Positions 7,893 to 17,432 of a stretch of 58,436 nt of DNA are shown here, one piece after another. Below the pieces are notes generated by a model. That model saw only the letters and a program-made list of their open reading frames with translations, did no database searches and was not told where the DNA came from. The stretch is from JBDGYE01 sp039584255 (GTDB taxonomy: Bacteria; Gemmatimonadota; Gemmatimonadetes; Palauibacterales; Palauibacteraceae). The position numbers and the translations under genes are program-made. The stretch lies in assembly GCA_039584255.1 (NCBI GenBank), contig JBDGYE010000022.1, positions 1-58,436 of the forward strand, read 5' to 3'. The first letter of the stretch is position 1, and every line of letters starts with the position of its first letter.

Positions 7893-9740
7893 ATGGGTCG
7901 CATTTCTGAAGCAAGTGCTGGCTGGGTCTCGCTTCTGAAGCGGGGCACTCTGGGAAGGCAGATCCTCATCTGGTTCCTGATTCTCTCCCTGTTGCCACTG
8001 CTTCTTTCCAACACCGTGGGCTACGGTGTGAGCCGCCGAATCCTCGAGGCCCAGGTCGAGGGATACCTGCGGGCGCTCGCCGAGACGCAGGCGCGGCACG
8101 TGTACCACCAGGTGGAGAGGCACCACCTCAGGCTTGGCGCGATGATCAATGGTACCCCCGCGTATGCAGACGGTTTGACCACGGCTTCGGCGGAGTTGCG
8201 CTCCGGATCCCTGTCCGGTCCCGCCTCGGCGCGTCTTACACAGGAGCTCGAACGCGAACTGGAAGACTTCCCCTCGTTCCGTGAGTTTCTGCTGCTGGAC
8301 TCCCTGGGCATCGCGGTGGCTGCAACGGAGCCGAAGCAGCTCGGATCGGACTGGTCGACGAAGCGACTCTTTTGGACGGGTCGAGCGAAACCGTTCGTCA
8401 CCGAGGACTGGGAATGGCGATCCGGCGTGGCGTTTCCGCTTTTCCACCTTGCGCAGCCGATAGCCGACGAGCGAGGCGAGCCGGTAGGAGTCTTCGTCGC
8501 CACTTCGAGCTTGGAGAGCCAGCGTCATTTTCTCGGGTTGCAGGCTCACCTTGCCGGTTATGTGGAAACGTACATCCTGTCGGCGGAGGGCAGGCCTCTG
8601 TATATCTCATTCACTCAGCTCCCACTGGACTTCGCTGAGCCCCTCCCCTCGCCAATCGTAGAGCATTCGGTGGGCTCGCTCGCACACTACACGAACCACG
8701 AGGGAGCCGAAGTCGTCGGAATCACCGCCGGGATCCCGGGCACGACCTGGCGCTGCGTGGTCGAGGCACCGGTGGAGGCCGCGTTCGGACAGCTGTCGAA
8801 CCTGCGACTGCTGTCCGCGTTGCTCGAGGGCGTCTTCGCACTGGTGCTTGTAGCTGTTGTCTGGCTCGTCGCACGCTCGATCGTGTCGCCGCTTCGCCAC
8901 CTCGTCGCAGGAGCTGAGCGCATCCGCAAAGGCGAATTCGGAATCGCGGTCGCGGTGGAACGGGAGGATGAGTTGGGCCAGCTGGGGCAGACCTTCAATC
9001 AGATGGCCCGCGAGCTGGAGCGTTCGACCAAGGAGATTCAGGAACTACACGAAGAGCAGATGCGGCGGGCGGCGCAGCTTGCCTCCGTGGGTGAGCTCGC
9101 CACTGGAATGGCACACGAGATCAAGAACCCGCTCGTGAGTATCGCCAGTGGCGTGGAGCTGTTGGAGGCCAAGGCGGAGGCGGATTCTCATGCCCGAAGC
9201 ATACTGCGCCTGGTCCGGGTGCAGGTGCGAAGAATCGAGGCGGCGATCGGCGATCTTCTCAGCTACGCGAGGCCCAGGAAACCGCGTGTCATCTGGGCCG
9301 ACCCCGTGCAGATCATCGACCGTTCGATCGCATTGATCCAGCCTCAGGCCGAAGCGGCCGAAATCAAGATTGAAAAGCAGGCCGGCGACGTGCCCAAGTT
9401 CCAGGTCGACCCCGAGCTAGTCACCCAGGCATTGGTCAACCTGGCGATGAATGGCATCCAGGCGATGCGAGAGGGGGGCGTTCTCACGATCGCGACCAAG
9501 TCTCAAGACGACGAAGTCCATATTTCGATAACAGACTCGGGCAAGGGGATCCGGGAGGACCAGATCGAGAAGATCTTCCGCCCGTTCTACACGACCAAGC
9601 ACCGCGGAAGTGGGCTCGGCCTTGCCATAACGCGGGGCATCGTCGAGCGCCATGGGGGTCGCATCGAGGTGGAAAGCGTCATCGCGAAAGGCTCGTGCTT
9701 CACGCTCGTGGTTCCCGTTAGAGAGCAGCGGGCAGCCTGA
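7893..9740 (+). CDS. Membrane sensor histidine kinase (dCache-HAMP-HisKA-HATPase)
   Basis: 615 residues. Helix TM1 is at about 22-45, an extracytoplasmic double-Cache-like sensor at about 46-305, TM2 at about 307-330 and HAMP at about 330-382. The HisKA domain has the phospho-acceptor His408 in GMAHEIKNPL, and the ATPase domain has N box, DSGKGI and GSGLGLAI motifs. It phosphorylates the regulator that starts inside its stop codon. Cache sensors usually bind small molecules in the periplasm. The divergent porin / cytochrome operon is its probable target. An alternative start close by cannot be excluded. Confidence 0.93.
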   Translation: MGRISEASAGWVSLLKRGTLGRQILIWFLILSLLPLLLSNTVGYGVSRRILEAQVEGYLRALAETQARHVYHQVERHHLRLGAMINGTPAYADGLTTASAELRSGSLSGPASARLTQELERELEDFPSFREFLLLDSLGIAVAATEPKQLGSDWSTKRLFWTGRAKPFVTEDWEWRSGVAFPLFHLAQPIADERGEPVGVFVATSSLESQRHFLGLQAHLAGYVETYILSAEGRPLYISFTQLPLDFAEPLPSPIVEHSVGSLAHYTNHEGAEVVGITAGIPGTTWRCVVEAPVEAAFGQLSNLRLLSALLEGVFALVLVAVVWLVARSIVSPLRHLVAGAERIRKGEFGIAVAVEREDELGQLGQTFNQMARELERSTKEIQELHEEQMRRAAQLASVGELATGMAHEIKNPLVSIASGVELLEAKAEADSHARSILRLVRVQVRRIEAAIGDLLSYARPRKPRVIWADPVQIIDRSIALIQPQAEAAEIKIEKQAGDVPKFQVDPELVTQALVNLAMNGIQAMREGGVLTIATKSQDDEVHISITDSGKGIREDQIEKIFRPFYTTKHRGSGLGLAITRGIVERHGGRIEVESVIAKGSCFTLVVPVREQRAA

Positions 9741-11149
9741 TGAGCGGAGAAGCGAGACTGCCGCGTCTGGTTGTCGTCGACGACGACGAACTGGTCCGCA
9801 CGTGGCTATGCGAGACTCTGGCGCTCGAAGGCTACGCGGTCGAGGCTGCCGCGGACGGGGCGGAGGCCCTGCAGCGTGCCGAGGAGTTCGATCCAGCTGT
9901 CGTCCTGCTCGATCTGCGACTCCCGGACGAGTATGGAATAGACCTTGTCTCGAAGATCCACGAGATCGATAGGGACATCATCGTCGTCATCGTGACCGCG
10001 TTCGGGGACATCGAGACAGCGGTTCAGGCAGTAAAGGCGGGCGCCTATGACTACCTTGAGAAACCCATAGACTTCGAGAAACTCCTGATCGTCGTCGGCA
10101 AGGGCCTGGAGAAACGGCTGCTCCGTCATCAGATCGCGGGCCTGCGCGAGCAGCACCGATGGCGCTTCGAGAACGTGGAGATCGTGGGACGCTCGGTCGC
10201 CATACAGGATATCGCCGGTGTGGTCGACAAGGTGGCGCCTGCCGACTCCGCAGCCGTGTTGCTGGAAGGGGAGAGCGGAACGGGGAAAGACTTGATCGCA
10301 AGGGCTATCCACGCGAGAAGTGGACGGCGCGATCAGACGTTTCTGGAGATCAACTGCACCGCCTTGCCGGAACAGTTGGTCGAATCCGAGCTCTTTGGTC
10401 ACGAGCGCGGCGCGTTCACGGATGCAAGGGCGCGCAAGAAAGGCCTGTTCGAGCTCGCCGACGGCGGCACTCTGTTCCTCGACGAGATGGGGGACATGCC
10501 GCTGGGCTCTCAGGCCAAGCTTCTCCGGTTCCTAGAAGATGCCAAGTTCAAGCGTGTCGGAGGAATAGCGGACATTCGCGTCGATGTCCGCATCATCGCC
10601 GCGACGAATCGCGATCTGGCCGCGCTTGTCGAACAGGGGATGTTCCGAGACGACCTCTACTTTCGCCTGAAGGTCGTGCCCATTCTCATTCCGCCGCTCC
10701 GAGAGAGAAAAGAGGACATAGCTCCGCTGGCCAACTACTTCGTCGATACCCTGTCGCTAGACCTGAGACGGGAACCGGCGGCGCTGTCCGACTCGGCGGT
10801 CGACGTGCTGGAGAGCTACAGTTGGCCCGGTAACGTGCGGCAACTGCGCAACGTGCTGGAACGCGTGCTCATTCTGGAAGACACTGCCGAGATCCGACCG
10901 CATCACCTTCCGGCCGAAATCCGCCGGCCGGAAACGCGCTTCGCCAGTGCCGGCCACGTCTTCGAGCTACCCCCGGACGGCTTGAGCTTCGTGGATGTCG
11001 AGAGAGATCTGATCGAGCAGGCGTTGGAGCGGACCGAGGGCAACATCACGCGCGCCGCCGAGCTTCTTGGGCTCACCCGCGACACGATTCGATATCGGCT
11101 GGAGAAGCACGACATCTCTCGATCCGCCAGCGAGGTGGATGACATCTAG
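9740..11149 (+). CDS. NtrC-family sigma-54-dependent response regulator
   Basis: 469 residues in three domains: a receiver (phospho-acceptor Asp58 in LLDLRLPD), an AAA+ ATPase (Walker A GESGTGKD at 177-184, sigma-54 contact loop GAFTDA at 224-229, a variant of GAFTGA), and a Fis-type HTH at the C-terminus (GNITRAAELLGL). It overlaps the kinase stop by one nucleotide (TGATG). It should activate a sigma-54 promoter from distant paired sites; exactly such a layout lies upstream of the porin gene. The GAFTDA variant is found in other family members and does not imply loss of function. Confidence 0.95.
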   Translation: MSGEARLPRLVVVDDDELVRTWLCETLALEGYAVEAAADGAEALQRAEEFDPAVVLLDLRLPDEYGIDLVSKIHEIDRDIIVVIVTAFGDIETAVQAVKAGAYDYLEKPIDFEKLLIVVGKGLEKRLLRHQIAGLREQHRWRFENVEIVGRSVAIQDIAGVVDKVAPADSAAVLLEGESGTGKDLIARAIHARSGRRDQTFLEINCTALPEQLVESELFGHERGAFTDARARKKGLFELADGGTLFLDEMGDMPLGSQAKLLRFLEDAKFKRVGGIADIRVDVRIIAATNRDLAALVEQGMFRDDLYFRLKVVPILIPPLRERKEDIAPLANYFVDTLSLDLRREPAALSDSAVDVLESYSWPGNVRQLRNVLERVLILEDTAEIRPHHLPAEIRRPETRFASAGHVFELPPDGLSFVDVERDLIEQALERTEGNITRAAELLGLTRDTIRYRLEKHDISRSASEVDDI

Positions 11150-11175
11150 CCCGGGCGCCGGGCGGGCACGGCGGC

Positions 11176-11958
11176 TCAGCCGTTCGAGTGCGGCCGCGAT
11201 TCCGGCAGCGCGCCGGCTGGCGTGCCGCCGGCCCCCAGCACGAGCTGGCCACGCTCCACGAGGCGATCCAGGAGGTCTCTCAGCTCTCGTTCCCGCTTGG
11301 ATGCGACACGCGAATAGATCGTGCGGGCCAGCACATAGGATCCGCCTACGAACAGCACCACGCCCCCGAACGCGGCTACTGCCGATCCGAGGGCGCCCAG
11401 CCCGATGCCCATCGAGATGCCGGTCCCGCCCCCTCCGAGGCCTCCCATGAGGCCGCCGAACAGAGCCCCCGCAAAGCCCACCAGATGTTCGCGGATCCGG
11501 ATCTCCGTCCGCCCGTCTCGTGGCGTGATCGTGACGCTCACCGTGGTGGCCCGCCGGTTGTCGAGCTGCTTGGAGCTCTTCCAGGTCAAGGTCCGACCCG
11601 CGATGTTCGTCTCGCCCGGGTCGTCGAGAGTCCGTTGAACCTCTTCCACCACGAGCCCCACCCCCTCCAGCGACAGCTCGCTCTCCAACGTCGCGGAGAT
11701 GTCGATCTCAACAGGCCCTCCCCGGAAGCTGGAGAAGGCACCGGATGGGCGAGCTATCCCGACCTCGGAGATCGCCTGCCTCACGTAGGCCGGATCGATG
11801 CCGGCCTCGAGTGCGGCGTGCTCTAGATCGGTCTCCGAAAGGCCCGACAGCTCGTCGCGAGCGGCCTGCGGTCCGCTGTGTTGCAGCTCCGCGGCGCGGC
11901 GCAGGATGAGCGCTGCGGTGTCGTCGTCGAAGCGCCGGGCGGAGGGGTCGTTGCTCAT
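11176..11958 (-). CDS. Membrane protein of unknown function with N-terminal helical domain
   Basis: 260 residues from the start at 11958. Residues 1-70 look like a small helical domain of the type seen before membrane segments in DUF1707-like proteins (ILRRAAELQ, then LEAGIDPAYVRQAISEV). A beta-rich middle follows, then two Gly-rich membrane helices at about 160-215 and a charged coiled tail (SKRERELRDLLDRLVERGQ). I do not recognise a function. It is convergent with the response-regulator gene and lies 26 nt after the NicO gene on the same strand. Confidence 0.7.
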   Translation of the reverse strand: MSNDPSARRFDDDTAALILRRAAELQHSGPQAARDELSGLSETDLEHAALEAGIDPAYVRQAISEVGIARPSGAFSSFRGGPVEIDISATLESELSLEGVGLVVEEVQRTLDDPGETNIAGRTLTWKSSKQLDNRRATTVSVTITPRDGRTEIRIREHLVGFAGALFGGLMGGLGGGGTGISMGIGLGALGSAVAAFGGVVLFVGGSYVLARTIYSRVASKRERELRDLLDRLVERGQLVLGAGGTPAGALPESRPHSNG

Positions 11959-11984
11959 GGCAGGCAATCTATCCGGCGCCCGCT

Positions 11985-12680
11985 TCAGGCGACCAGCCAC
12001 ACGAGGCCCACGACGATCGCGGCGACGCTAAACGAGTAGAGCAGCGCGCGGTAGAGATGTGTCCCGCGGCAGGCGAATCGGCCTGCGACCCATCCGATGA
12101 GTGCGGCGAACAGGGTCATCGCGCTCACGGTGCCGGCTCCGAACAGAACGACGTACACGATGGCGTCCGCCCGGCTCGGAAAGGCGAGGGCCGGCAACAC
12201 CCCGAGGAAATGCGCGCTGCCCGCCAGGCCGTGCAGCACTCCGACGCCGAAGGCCGCTCGCGTCTGGACATGCTGGTGCGCCTCCGAGGGAGCGTGGGCA
12301 TGTGGAGCGTCGTGATCCGAGGCCTCCGGGTGGACATGGATGTGCGCGTGTTTGTGGCCGTCGTGAGTGTGCTCGTGGCCGTGGACATGCTGGCGCCGCG
12401 CGCGTCCGATACCCCACAGGCCTATCCCGACCAGCACGAGACCGACCAGACGCTCGCTCCAGCCGGAGAGCTCGTCCAACGGCAGGATTTCTCGGGCGAG
12501 AAGCGCTGCCACCCCCACCACCAGCACGCCGCCGGCGTGCCCCAGGCCCCAGAGCAGACCCGTCCTCCACGACCCGGTCTGCCTCTCGGCCGCCAGCGGG
12601 GCCACGGCCGCGAGATGGTCCGGGCCGGCCAGCACGTGTACCGAGCCGGCGGAGAAGCCTGCGATGATGGGTGTGATCAA
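11985..12680 (-). CDS. NicO/UreH-type nickel-cobalt transporter with His-rich loop
   Basis: 231 residues and about six membrane helices. The signature HVLAGPDHLAAV opens the protein and GVLHGLAGSAHFLG lies after the central loop; these are the metal-site motifs of the NicO/UreH family. The cytosolic loop is unusually rich in histidine (about residues 97-140, many HxH repeats), which suggests metal binding or sensing. Transport of Ni(II) or Co(II), in or out, is inferred. The start is TTG at 12680 with GGAG seven bases upstream. No urease, hydrogenase or metal regulator is nearby. Confidence 0.85.
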   Translation of the reverse strand: MITPIIAGFSAGSVHVLAGPDHLAAVAPLAAERQTGSWRTGLLWGLGHAGGVLVVGVAALLAREILPLDELSGWSERLVGLVLVGIGLWGIGRARRQHVHGHEHTHDGHKHAHIHVHPEASDHDAPHAHAPSEAHQHVQTRAAFGVGVLHGLAGSAHFLGVLPALAFPSRADAIVYVVLFGAGTVSAMTLFAALIGWVAGRFACRGTHLYRALLYSFSVAAIVVGLVWLVA

Positions 12681-12867
12681 CTCGCGCTCCGGCTAGAGCC
12701 GCGGGGACGTTACCCGGCCCTTCGAAGTAGCGCCAGCCCGGCCCGCGGGGCGGTGTCGTGCTATGGCCGGGCACGTGCCCGATCGAAGCGCCTGCCCCGC
12801 CGGCGTGGTGGCTGTATCTTCTTCGCTACAGACCGGAACTGGATGGGATCCGCTCAAGGAGGCTGCT

Positions 12868-13131
12868 ATGCGTTTCAGCGTGAAGACGATGGCGATCACC
12901 ATCGGCGTGTTCTGGGCAGTCGTGTTTTTCTTCGTCGGACTCGCCCAACAGATCTGGCCCTCGTACGGCGCAGAGTTTCTGGCGCTCATGGACTCGCTCT
13001 ACCCCGGATACGCGCCCGGCGGCTTCGGCTCGGTGATCGTGGGGAGCCTGTACGCGCTGGTAGACGGGATGATCGCGGGCGCCATCTTCGCCTGGCTCTA
13101 CAACCGCCTGCTCGGCTCCGGCGAGGCCTAG
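12868..13131 (+). CDS. Small two-helix membrane protein (holin-like family)
   Basis: 87 residues with two membrane helices: one after a short basic N-terminus (MAITIGVFWAVVFFFVGLA) and one with a conserved GSLYALVDGMIAGAIFAWLYN. Small chromosomal proteins of this pattern are often annotated as bacteriophage holin, but nothing here is phage-like and lysis activity should not be assumed. The start at 12868 has an ideal AAGGAGG ribosome site five bases upstream. The 3' end overlaps the convergent M14 gene by 4 nt. Confidence 0.75.
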   Translation: MRFSVKTMAITIGVFWAVVFFFVGLAQQIWPSYGAEFLALMDSLYPGYAPGGFGSVIVGSLYALVDGMIAGAIFAWLYNRLLGSGEA

Positions 13132-14195
13132 GCCCTTCGGCTCGCCTCGACCTGCTCGATTCCGGCCGCGACCAGCATCCACTGCAGGATCATTTGGTCG
13201 CGGACGGGCATCGGGCGCAGGCCGCCGGCTGAGGCCTCGTGCTCGACGGCCCCTGGATCCTCGCCTTCTGACAGCCGTCGCCGCCAGTCGGTGATTCTTT
13301 CCTTCCACTCGAGGGCGACCGGATCCGGGGGCCCCAGTGTCTCGCCGACGCCGGGCGTCAGGAAGAGCGGCATCTCGGAAACGAGCGTGAGCGGGTCGCC
13401 TCCCAGCGAGCGGGCCGTTTCCATGGAGCTGGGCCGGAACTTCCCCGCGGTCTCGGCATCGCCGATCCCCACGAAATGCTCGCGCATGTAGCGGGAGTCG
13501 GGTGTGGTGCAGAAGCCGCGCTCGATTCGGAAGAAGCCTTTCTCGCCGTTTCGCTCGACGTCGTGAAGGACGTAGCCGAGCCGCTCCACGGCGGAACGGC
13601 ACCGGTCCTTCAGCAGCTCGCAGCGGTCCCGCCAGGCCGCCTCGATCAGGAACCACGGGCCGGCTCCGAATCCCATCCCGTGCAGTGAAACGTGCAGGGA
13701 GAACGGTTCCTCCACGGCACTCCACCATTCGCAGACGGCGCGGTTCTCGGGCCGCGCTCCGTCGTCCTGCGGATCGAGAGGAAAGCCGAACTCGATGTCG
13801 TCTCCGGGCAGCTCGCGCACGGCCGTTGTGAGATACCGGCTGACGTCGAATCGCTCTTCCGCGGGAGCGTTCCAGCCGCGGTTCCGTTCTTCGCCATCCG
13901 GATTGATGTGAGGCACGACCCACCACTCGCAGCGGGCGAGCTGGGGATCGTCCGGTGGTAGCGAGTCCAAGTAGCCGCACAGGTGCCGCAGCAGCCGCGG
14001 GCCCACCGGCTCATCGGCGTGACACCCTGCCAGAAGGCTGATACGCACCGCGCCGGAGCCGAAACGGAACCCCCTTAGCTCCCTGCCTTCCCGGGAGCGG
14101 CCGATCAGCTCGCCGGCGCATGCCGGAACGGGAGCACTGGCGAGGACGTTGTGGATGCGATTCAGCAAGGTCGGTCTGGCCGTGTCAGGGGTCAT
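13128..14195 (-). CDS. M14-family zinc carboxypeptidase-like protein
   Basis: 355 residues. The zinc ligands His59 and Glu62 (GCHADEP) and a later His (about 172, VSLHGMG), with PHINPDGEERNRGWN between them, define the M14 peptidase fold. Members remove C-terminal residues or cleave murein peptides or amides. There is no signal peptide, so it is probably cytoplasmic. The start at 14195 is uncertain: no clear ribosome site is visible, and a longer form beginning near 14252 would overlap the promoter of the divergent sensor gene. Confidence 0.8.
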   Translation of the reverse strand: MTPDTARPTLLNRIHNVLASAPVPACAGELIGRSREGRELRGFRFGSGAVRISLLAGCHADEPVGPRLLRHLCGYLDSLPPDDPQLARCEWWVVPHINPDGEERNRGWNAPAEERFDVSRYLTTAVRELPGDDIEFGFPLDPQDDGARPENRAVCEWWSAVEEPFSLHVSLHGMGFGAGPWFLIEAAWRDRCELLKDRCRSAVERLGYVLHDVERNGEKGFFRIERGFCTTPDSRYMREHFVGIGDAETAGKFRPSSMETARSLGGDPLTLVSEMPLFLTPGVGETLGPPDPVALEWKERITDWRRRLSEGEDPGAVEHEASAGGLRPMPVRDQMILQWMLVAAGIEQVEASRRA

Positions 14196-14282
14196 TGACC
14201 CGGGGCTCAGTATCGCGATCCCATGGTAGCCGCAGGCCCGGCACCGGGCCACCGCAGGAGGAACGCCGGCGTGTCTTCCAGG

Positions 14283-15488
14283 ATGGGCCGTTTCGACAGG
14301 TCGTTCGCGATCCGCATGATCCGCGACTTCCTCATCGCCTTGACGGCGATCGTGGTCGTAGAGCTCGGAGGTCGATATCTGCTCGCCCTCTACGAGTTCA
14401 GGACGGAAGACCGCGAGGCGACCGAGCTGGCAGCCGAGCGGCTCGCCACCGACGTCAAGGACATCATGTTGAACCGCGGCGGGCCGGTCGCCGCACGGAC
14501 GGTGTACCCGATCATCCGGCGGAACCAGGAAGAGCTAGGTCTCGAGATCGCCATCGTGCCTTCGGAGCTCACCGTTCAAGCGATCGAGAACGGCCTGGGG
14601 TTTACCCCTCGGGGGATTCCCCCGGAGTGGTCGGACGGCGACCACCACGAGGCGAGCGTAGAGCTCGTCGCTGAATCCTTCTGCACGACCTGTCACACGA
14701 CGGCGGAGCCCGGAGACGTCCTCGGCCACGTCACCGTCCGAAGCTACCGGGCCCTTCGGATGTCGGAATGGTGGCACGAGGCACGGCTGATCTCGGTCGT
14801 CGGCATGGGCAACGTCATCCTGCACACGATCGTTCTGTTCCTCTTGCTCCGGATCCGCATGGAGCCTCTGCTGCGGCTTCGGGCAACGGTAGGGCAACTG
14901 GCCAAGGGCCGGCTCGATCTCGGGCAGCGGGCCGCTCTCCGATCCGACGACGAGTTCGGCGAGCTGGCCCAGGACCTCAATCATTTTCTCGACAGGGTCA
15001 CTCATCTCGTGGAAGATCTGGAGGACGTGCTCGGCAAGGTGGCGGCCATAAACCAGCGGCTGGGGCAGGTCAGCTCTTGGATGGGGGGAAGAATAGAGTC
15101 GGTGCAGGCAAAGACGCGCGACGCCATGCGGCGGACGTTCGAGATCCAGGGTGAGATCGCCGGCCCCTGGCAGCAGGCGGTAGATTCTCTCGACCTGGCG
15201 CTTGCGGCGCTAGCCAAGTCGCCGGAGGCCGCCCCGGAGTCGGAGGGCCTGAGCCGGCGGCTGGCGGAGGTTCTGGCCCAGTTCCGGGAGTCAGCCGCCG
15301 GTAGGTATGAGGCCGCGCACCGCCTGGAGAAGCTGGGAGAAGTGCTCGGAAGCCTGTCCGGGGACGTGGCGGACGATACGCACTACATGGGCGAGATCCA
15401 AGTTCTGGAAGAGCGGATGCGAGTGGTCGCCGAGACCGGCCAGGGGCTGCTGGCGCGGCTGAGGCACTCGCGTGCGGAAGATGCGTAG
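14283..15488 (+). CDS. Membrane c-heme sensor with HAMP domain and no output domain
   Basis: 401 residues. TM1 is at about 14-36. The periplasmic domain (37-165) has a single CTTCH heme-attachment motif at 134-138, in a position resembling DUF3365/Tll0287-type c-heme sensors. TM2 is at about 168-190, then HAMP (191-245) and a long coiled-coil tail. No histidine kinase, chemotaxis, cyclase or GGDEF domain follows. It may sense redox state or a heme ligand and signal through the coiled coil or a partner. A DUF2721 membrane protein lies 33 nt downstream. The start could also be an upstream GTG. Confidence 0.8.
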   Translation: MGRFDRSFAIRMIRDFLIALTAIVVVELGGRYLLALYEFRTEDREATELAAERLATDVKDIMLNRGGPVAARTVYPIIRRNQEELGLEIAIVPSELTVQAIENGLGFTPRGIPPEWSDGDHHEASVELVAESFCTTCHTTAEPGDVLGHVTVRSYRALRMSEWWHEARLISVVGMGNVILHTIVLFLLLRIRMEPLLRLRATVGQLAKGRLDLGQRAALRSDDEFGELAQDLNHFLDRVTHLVEDLEDVLGKVAAINQRLGQVSSWMGGRIESVQAKTRDAMRRTFEIQGEIAGPWQQAVDSLDLALAALAKSPEAAPESEGLSRRLAEVLAQFRESAAGRYEAAHRLEKLGEVLGSLSGDVADDTHYMGEIQVLEERMRVVAETGQGLLARLRHSRAEDA

Positions 15489-15521
15489 ATCGAACGCGCG
15501 TAGAACAGCGAGAAGAGACTG

Positions 15522-15929
15522 ATGCTGGGAAGCAGCGAGCTCTGGCTCACCCCTCTGATCCTGCTGCCGGGGGTCGCCCTTCTGGTGTTGTCGACGTCGA
15601 TCCGCTACGGGCGAATCCACGATGAGTTCCACGACCTCGAGGCGCACGCGGATCACAGCTCCCCCCAGACGGTGCGCGAGCTGGAGCGTCGAGCGATGAT
15701 GTTCCGAAACGCCCTGGTGAGCCTCTACGCGTCCGTTACGCTGCTGGCGCTGGCGAGCCTACTGGGCGGTTTGGCCACCTACTGGATCGGTGGCGCCGGG
15801 TGGCTGTCGGCCGGGCTCACGCTGGCGGCGATCGCCGGGCTGGTCTTCGCCGCGGCGCAGCTCGCCCGCGAGTGCGCCCTCTCGTACGGAGTGATCCGCG
15901 ACCACGCGTCCAGGCTCATGCAGTCCTGA
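15522..15929 (+). CDS. DUF2721 family membrane protein
   Basis: 135 residues and three predicted helices. The N-terminal pattern TPLILLPGVALLVLSTSIRYGRIHDEF is characteristic of DUF2721 proteins, whose function is unknown. It follows the c-heme HAMP sensor by 33 nt, so the two are probably cotranscribed and may work together in the membrane. Confidence 0.8.
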   Translation: MLGSSELWLTPLILLPGVALLVLSTSIRYGRIHDEFHDLEAHADHSSPQTVRELERRAMMFRNALVSLYASVTLLALASLLGGLATYWIGGAGWLSAGLTLAAIAGLVFAAAQLARECALSYGVIRDHASRLMQS

Positions 15930-15962
15930 GCAACTGCGCTCGCAGTCGTCGGGGGGTCTCTC

Positions 15963-17387
15963 CTAAGAGGTGATTCCCGCGGAGAGGGGCGGATGGCCGA
16001 TTGGACGCAGCTCCTGCACCCGCCCGGCCAGGGCCTCTACCGCCTCCTCGCCTGAAGCGGGCCCGACGATCTGAATCCCGACGGGAAGCCCGCTCGAGTC
16101 GAGGCCCGCCGGCACCGAGGCCACCGGGAGGCCGGTCAGAGTCAGGACGAACGTGGGCGCGATCCACTCTATGTACGCCGACATCTCCCGTCCGCCGATG
16201 CTCGTCGGGTAGTTCTGCTCGACCGGAAACGGGGCAACCGGCACGCTGGGCGTCAGCAGCTGGTCATACCGCTCGAGAAGGTCGCGCATCTTCTCCAGCA
16301 CCCGCCCGCGGGCGTGCTCGGCCGCTTCCAGCTCTGCGGGCGTCAGCGCCAGACCGGCCCGGATGTTTCCCGCCAGGTCTTCCCCCAGCTCATCGAGTCG
16401 ATCGAGTCGCGCGCGATGGTGGGCCACCATCCACTGGCCGCGCAGCTTCAGGAAGGATTCGAAGCCGGCCGAGAGGTTCAGTTCGATCTCGTCCACCTCG
16501 GCTCCGCCTGCGGAGAGCGACTCTGCCGCTTCACGGCATACACGCTCAACCTCGGCGTCGGTGGCCACACCCGCCACGTGGGGAGCGTATGCTACTCGAA
16601 GCCCATCCACAGGCCCCTTTTCCACCGCGGCCACGAAGTCACGCCCGGCCACGGGCTGGGTGAGTGGGCAGAGAGGGCTCGGCCCACAGACGGCCTGCAG
16701 CATCAGGGCCACGTCCCCGGCGGTCCGGCCCATGGGTCCGGTAACGCTCAGGTCATCGGCTGGCCAGTCGCTAGGAACCGTGGGCACCAGACCCGGGGAC
16801 GGCCGAAGTCCGACCACGCCGCAGAACGCGGCCGGCACGCGAAGCGACCCTCCCAGGTCCGTGCCCTCGGCCAGCGCTATCATCCCGCTCGCCAGCGCCG
16901 CGGCTCCGCCACCCGTCGATCCGCCGGCACTCAGCTCCGGATTCCAGGGATTACGGGTGCGACCGAAGACCTCGTTGAAGGTGTTGCCGCCAGCCGCGAA
17001 CTCCGGCGTGTTGGTCTTCCCGAGGATCACCGCGCCGGCCGCGCGCAGGCGCTGAACCACGAGAGCGTCCTCGTCGGGAACGTAGTCTGCGTAGAGCCGC
17101 GAGCCGAAGGTCGTACGGAGACCCGCCACCGGCGTTACGTCCTTGATCCCCACGGGCAGTCCGCAGAGGGGGCCGGGCTCTTCACCTTCTGCCAGCCTCC
17201 GCTCGAGCTCGCGGGCCTCTTCCCCGGCCGACTCGTTGAGCGTGACGACCGCGTTGACGACACCGTTGTCTCGGCGGAGGCGCTCCAGACACGCCTCCAG
17301 CACATCGGTCGGCGAGAGCTCTCCACCGGCCACCCGGCGCCGCAACTCGGTTGCCGGGAGAAGGGAAACCGCGGCCCTGTCACTCAC
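15963..17387 (-). CDS. Amidase-signature family hydrolase
   Basis: 474 residues with the complete catalytic triad of the family: Lys82 (GLPVGIKDV), the cis-Ser157 (SAGGSTGGG) and nucleophile Ser181 (GTDLGGSLR). It hydrolyses an amide or ureido bond in the cytoplasm. It is the last gene of the molybdenum-hydroxylase operon, 45 nt after the cyclase-family gene. By analogy with ureidomalonase of the oxidative pyrimidine route, it could remove the last nitrogen from the opened ring; this is inference. It starts with GTG. Confidence 0.88.
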   Translation of the reverse strand: MSDRAAVSLLPATELRRRVAGGELSPTDVLEACLERLRRDNGVVNAVVTLNESAGEEARELERRLAEGEEPGPLCGLPVGIKDVTPVAGLRTTFGSRLYADYVPDEDALVVQRLRAAGAVILGKTNTPEFAAGGNTFNEVFGRTRNPWNPELSAGGSTGGGAAALASGMIALAEGTDLGGSLRVPAAFCGVVGLRPSPGLVPTVPSDWPADDLSVTGPMGRTAGDVALMLQAVCGPSPLCPLTQPVAGRDFVAAVEKGPVDGLRVAYAPHVAGVATDAEVERVCREAAESLSAGGAEVDEIELNLSAGFESFLKLRGQWMVAHHRARLDRLDELGEDLAGNIRAGLALTPAELEAAEHARGRVLEKMRDLLERYDQLLTPSVPVAPFPVEQNYPTSIGGREMSAYIEWIAPTFVLTLTGLPVASVPAGLDSSGLPVGIQIVGPASGEEAVEALAGRVQELRPIGHPPLSAGITS

Positions 17388-17432
17388 GGCCGCGGCCTCG
17401 GCGACGGCGGTGCGCCATTCGGCCCCGGCCCC

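Noticed and set aside
12763..13131. Longer version of the holin-like protein
   Set aside because: The extra 35 residues are low-complexity and the strong AAGGAGG site lies before the ATG at 12868.
12868..13131. A prophage remnant suggested by the holin-like protein
   Set aside because: No capsid, integrase, terminase or other phage gene is near; this small protein family is chromosomal.
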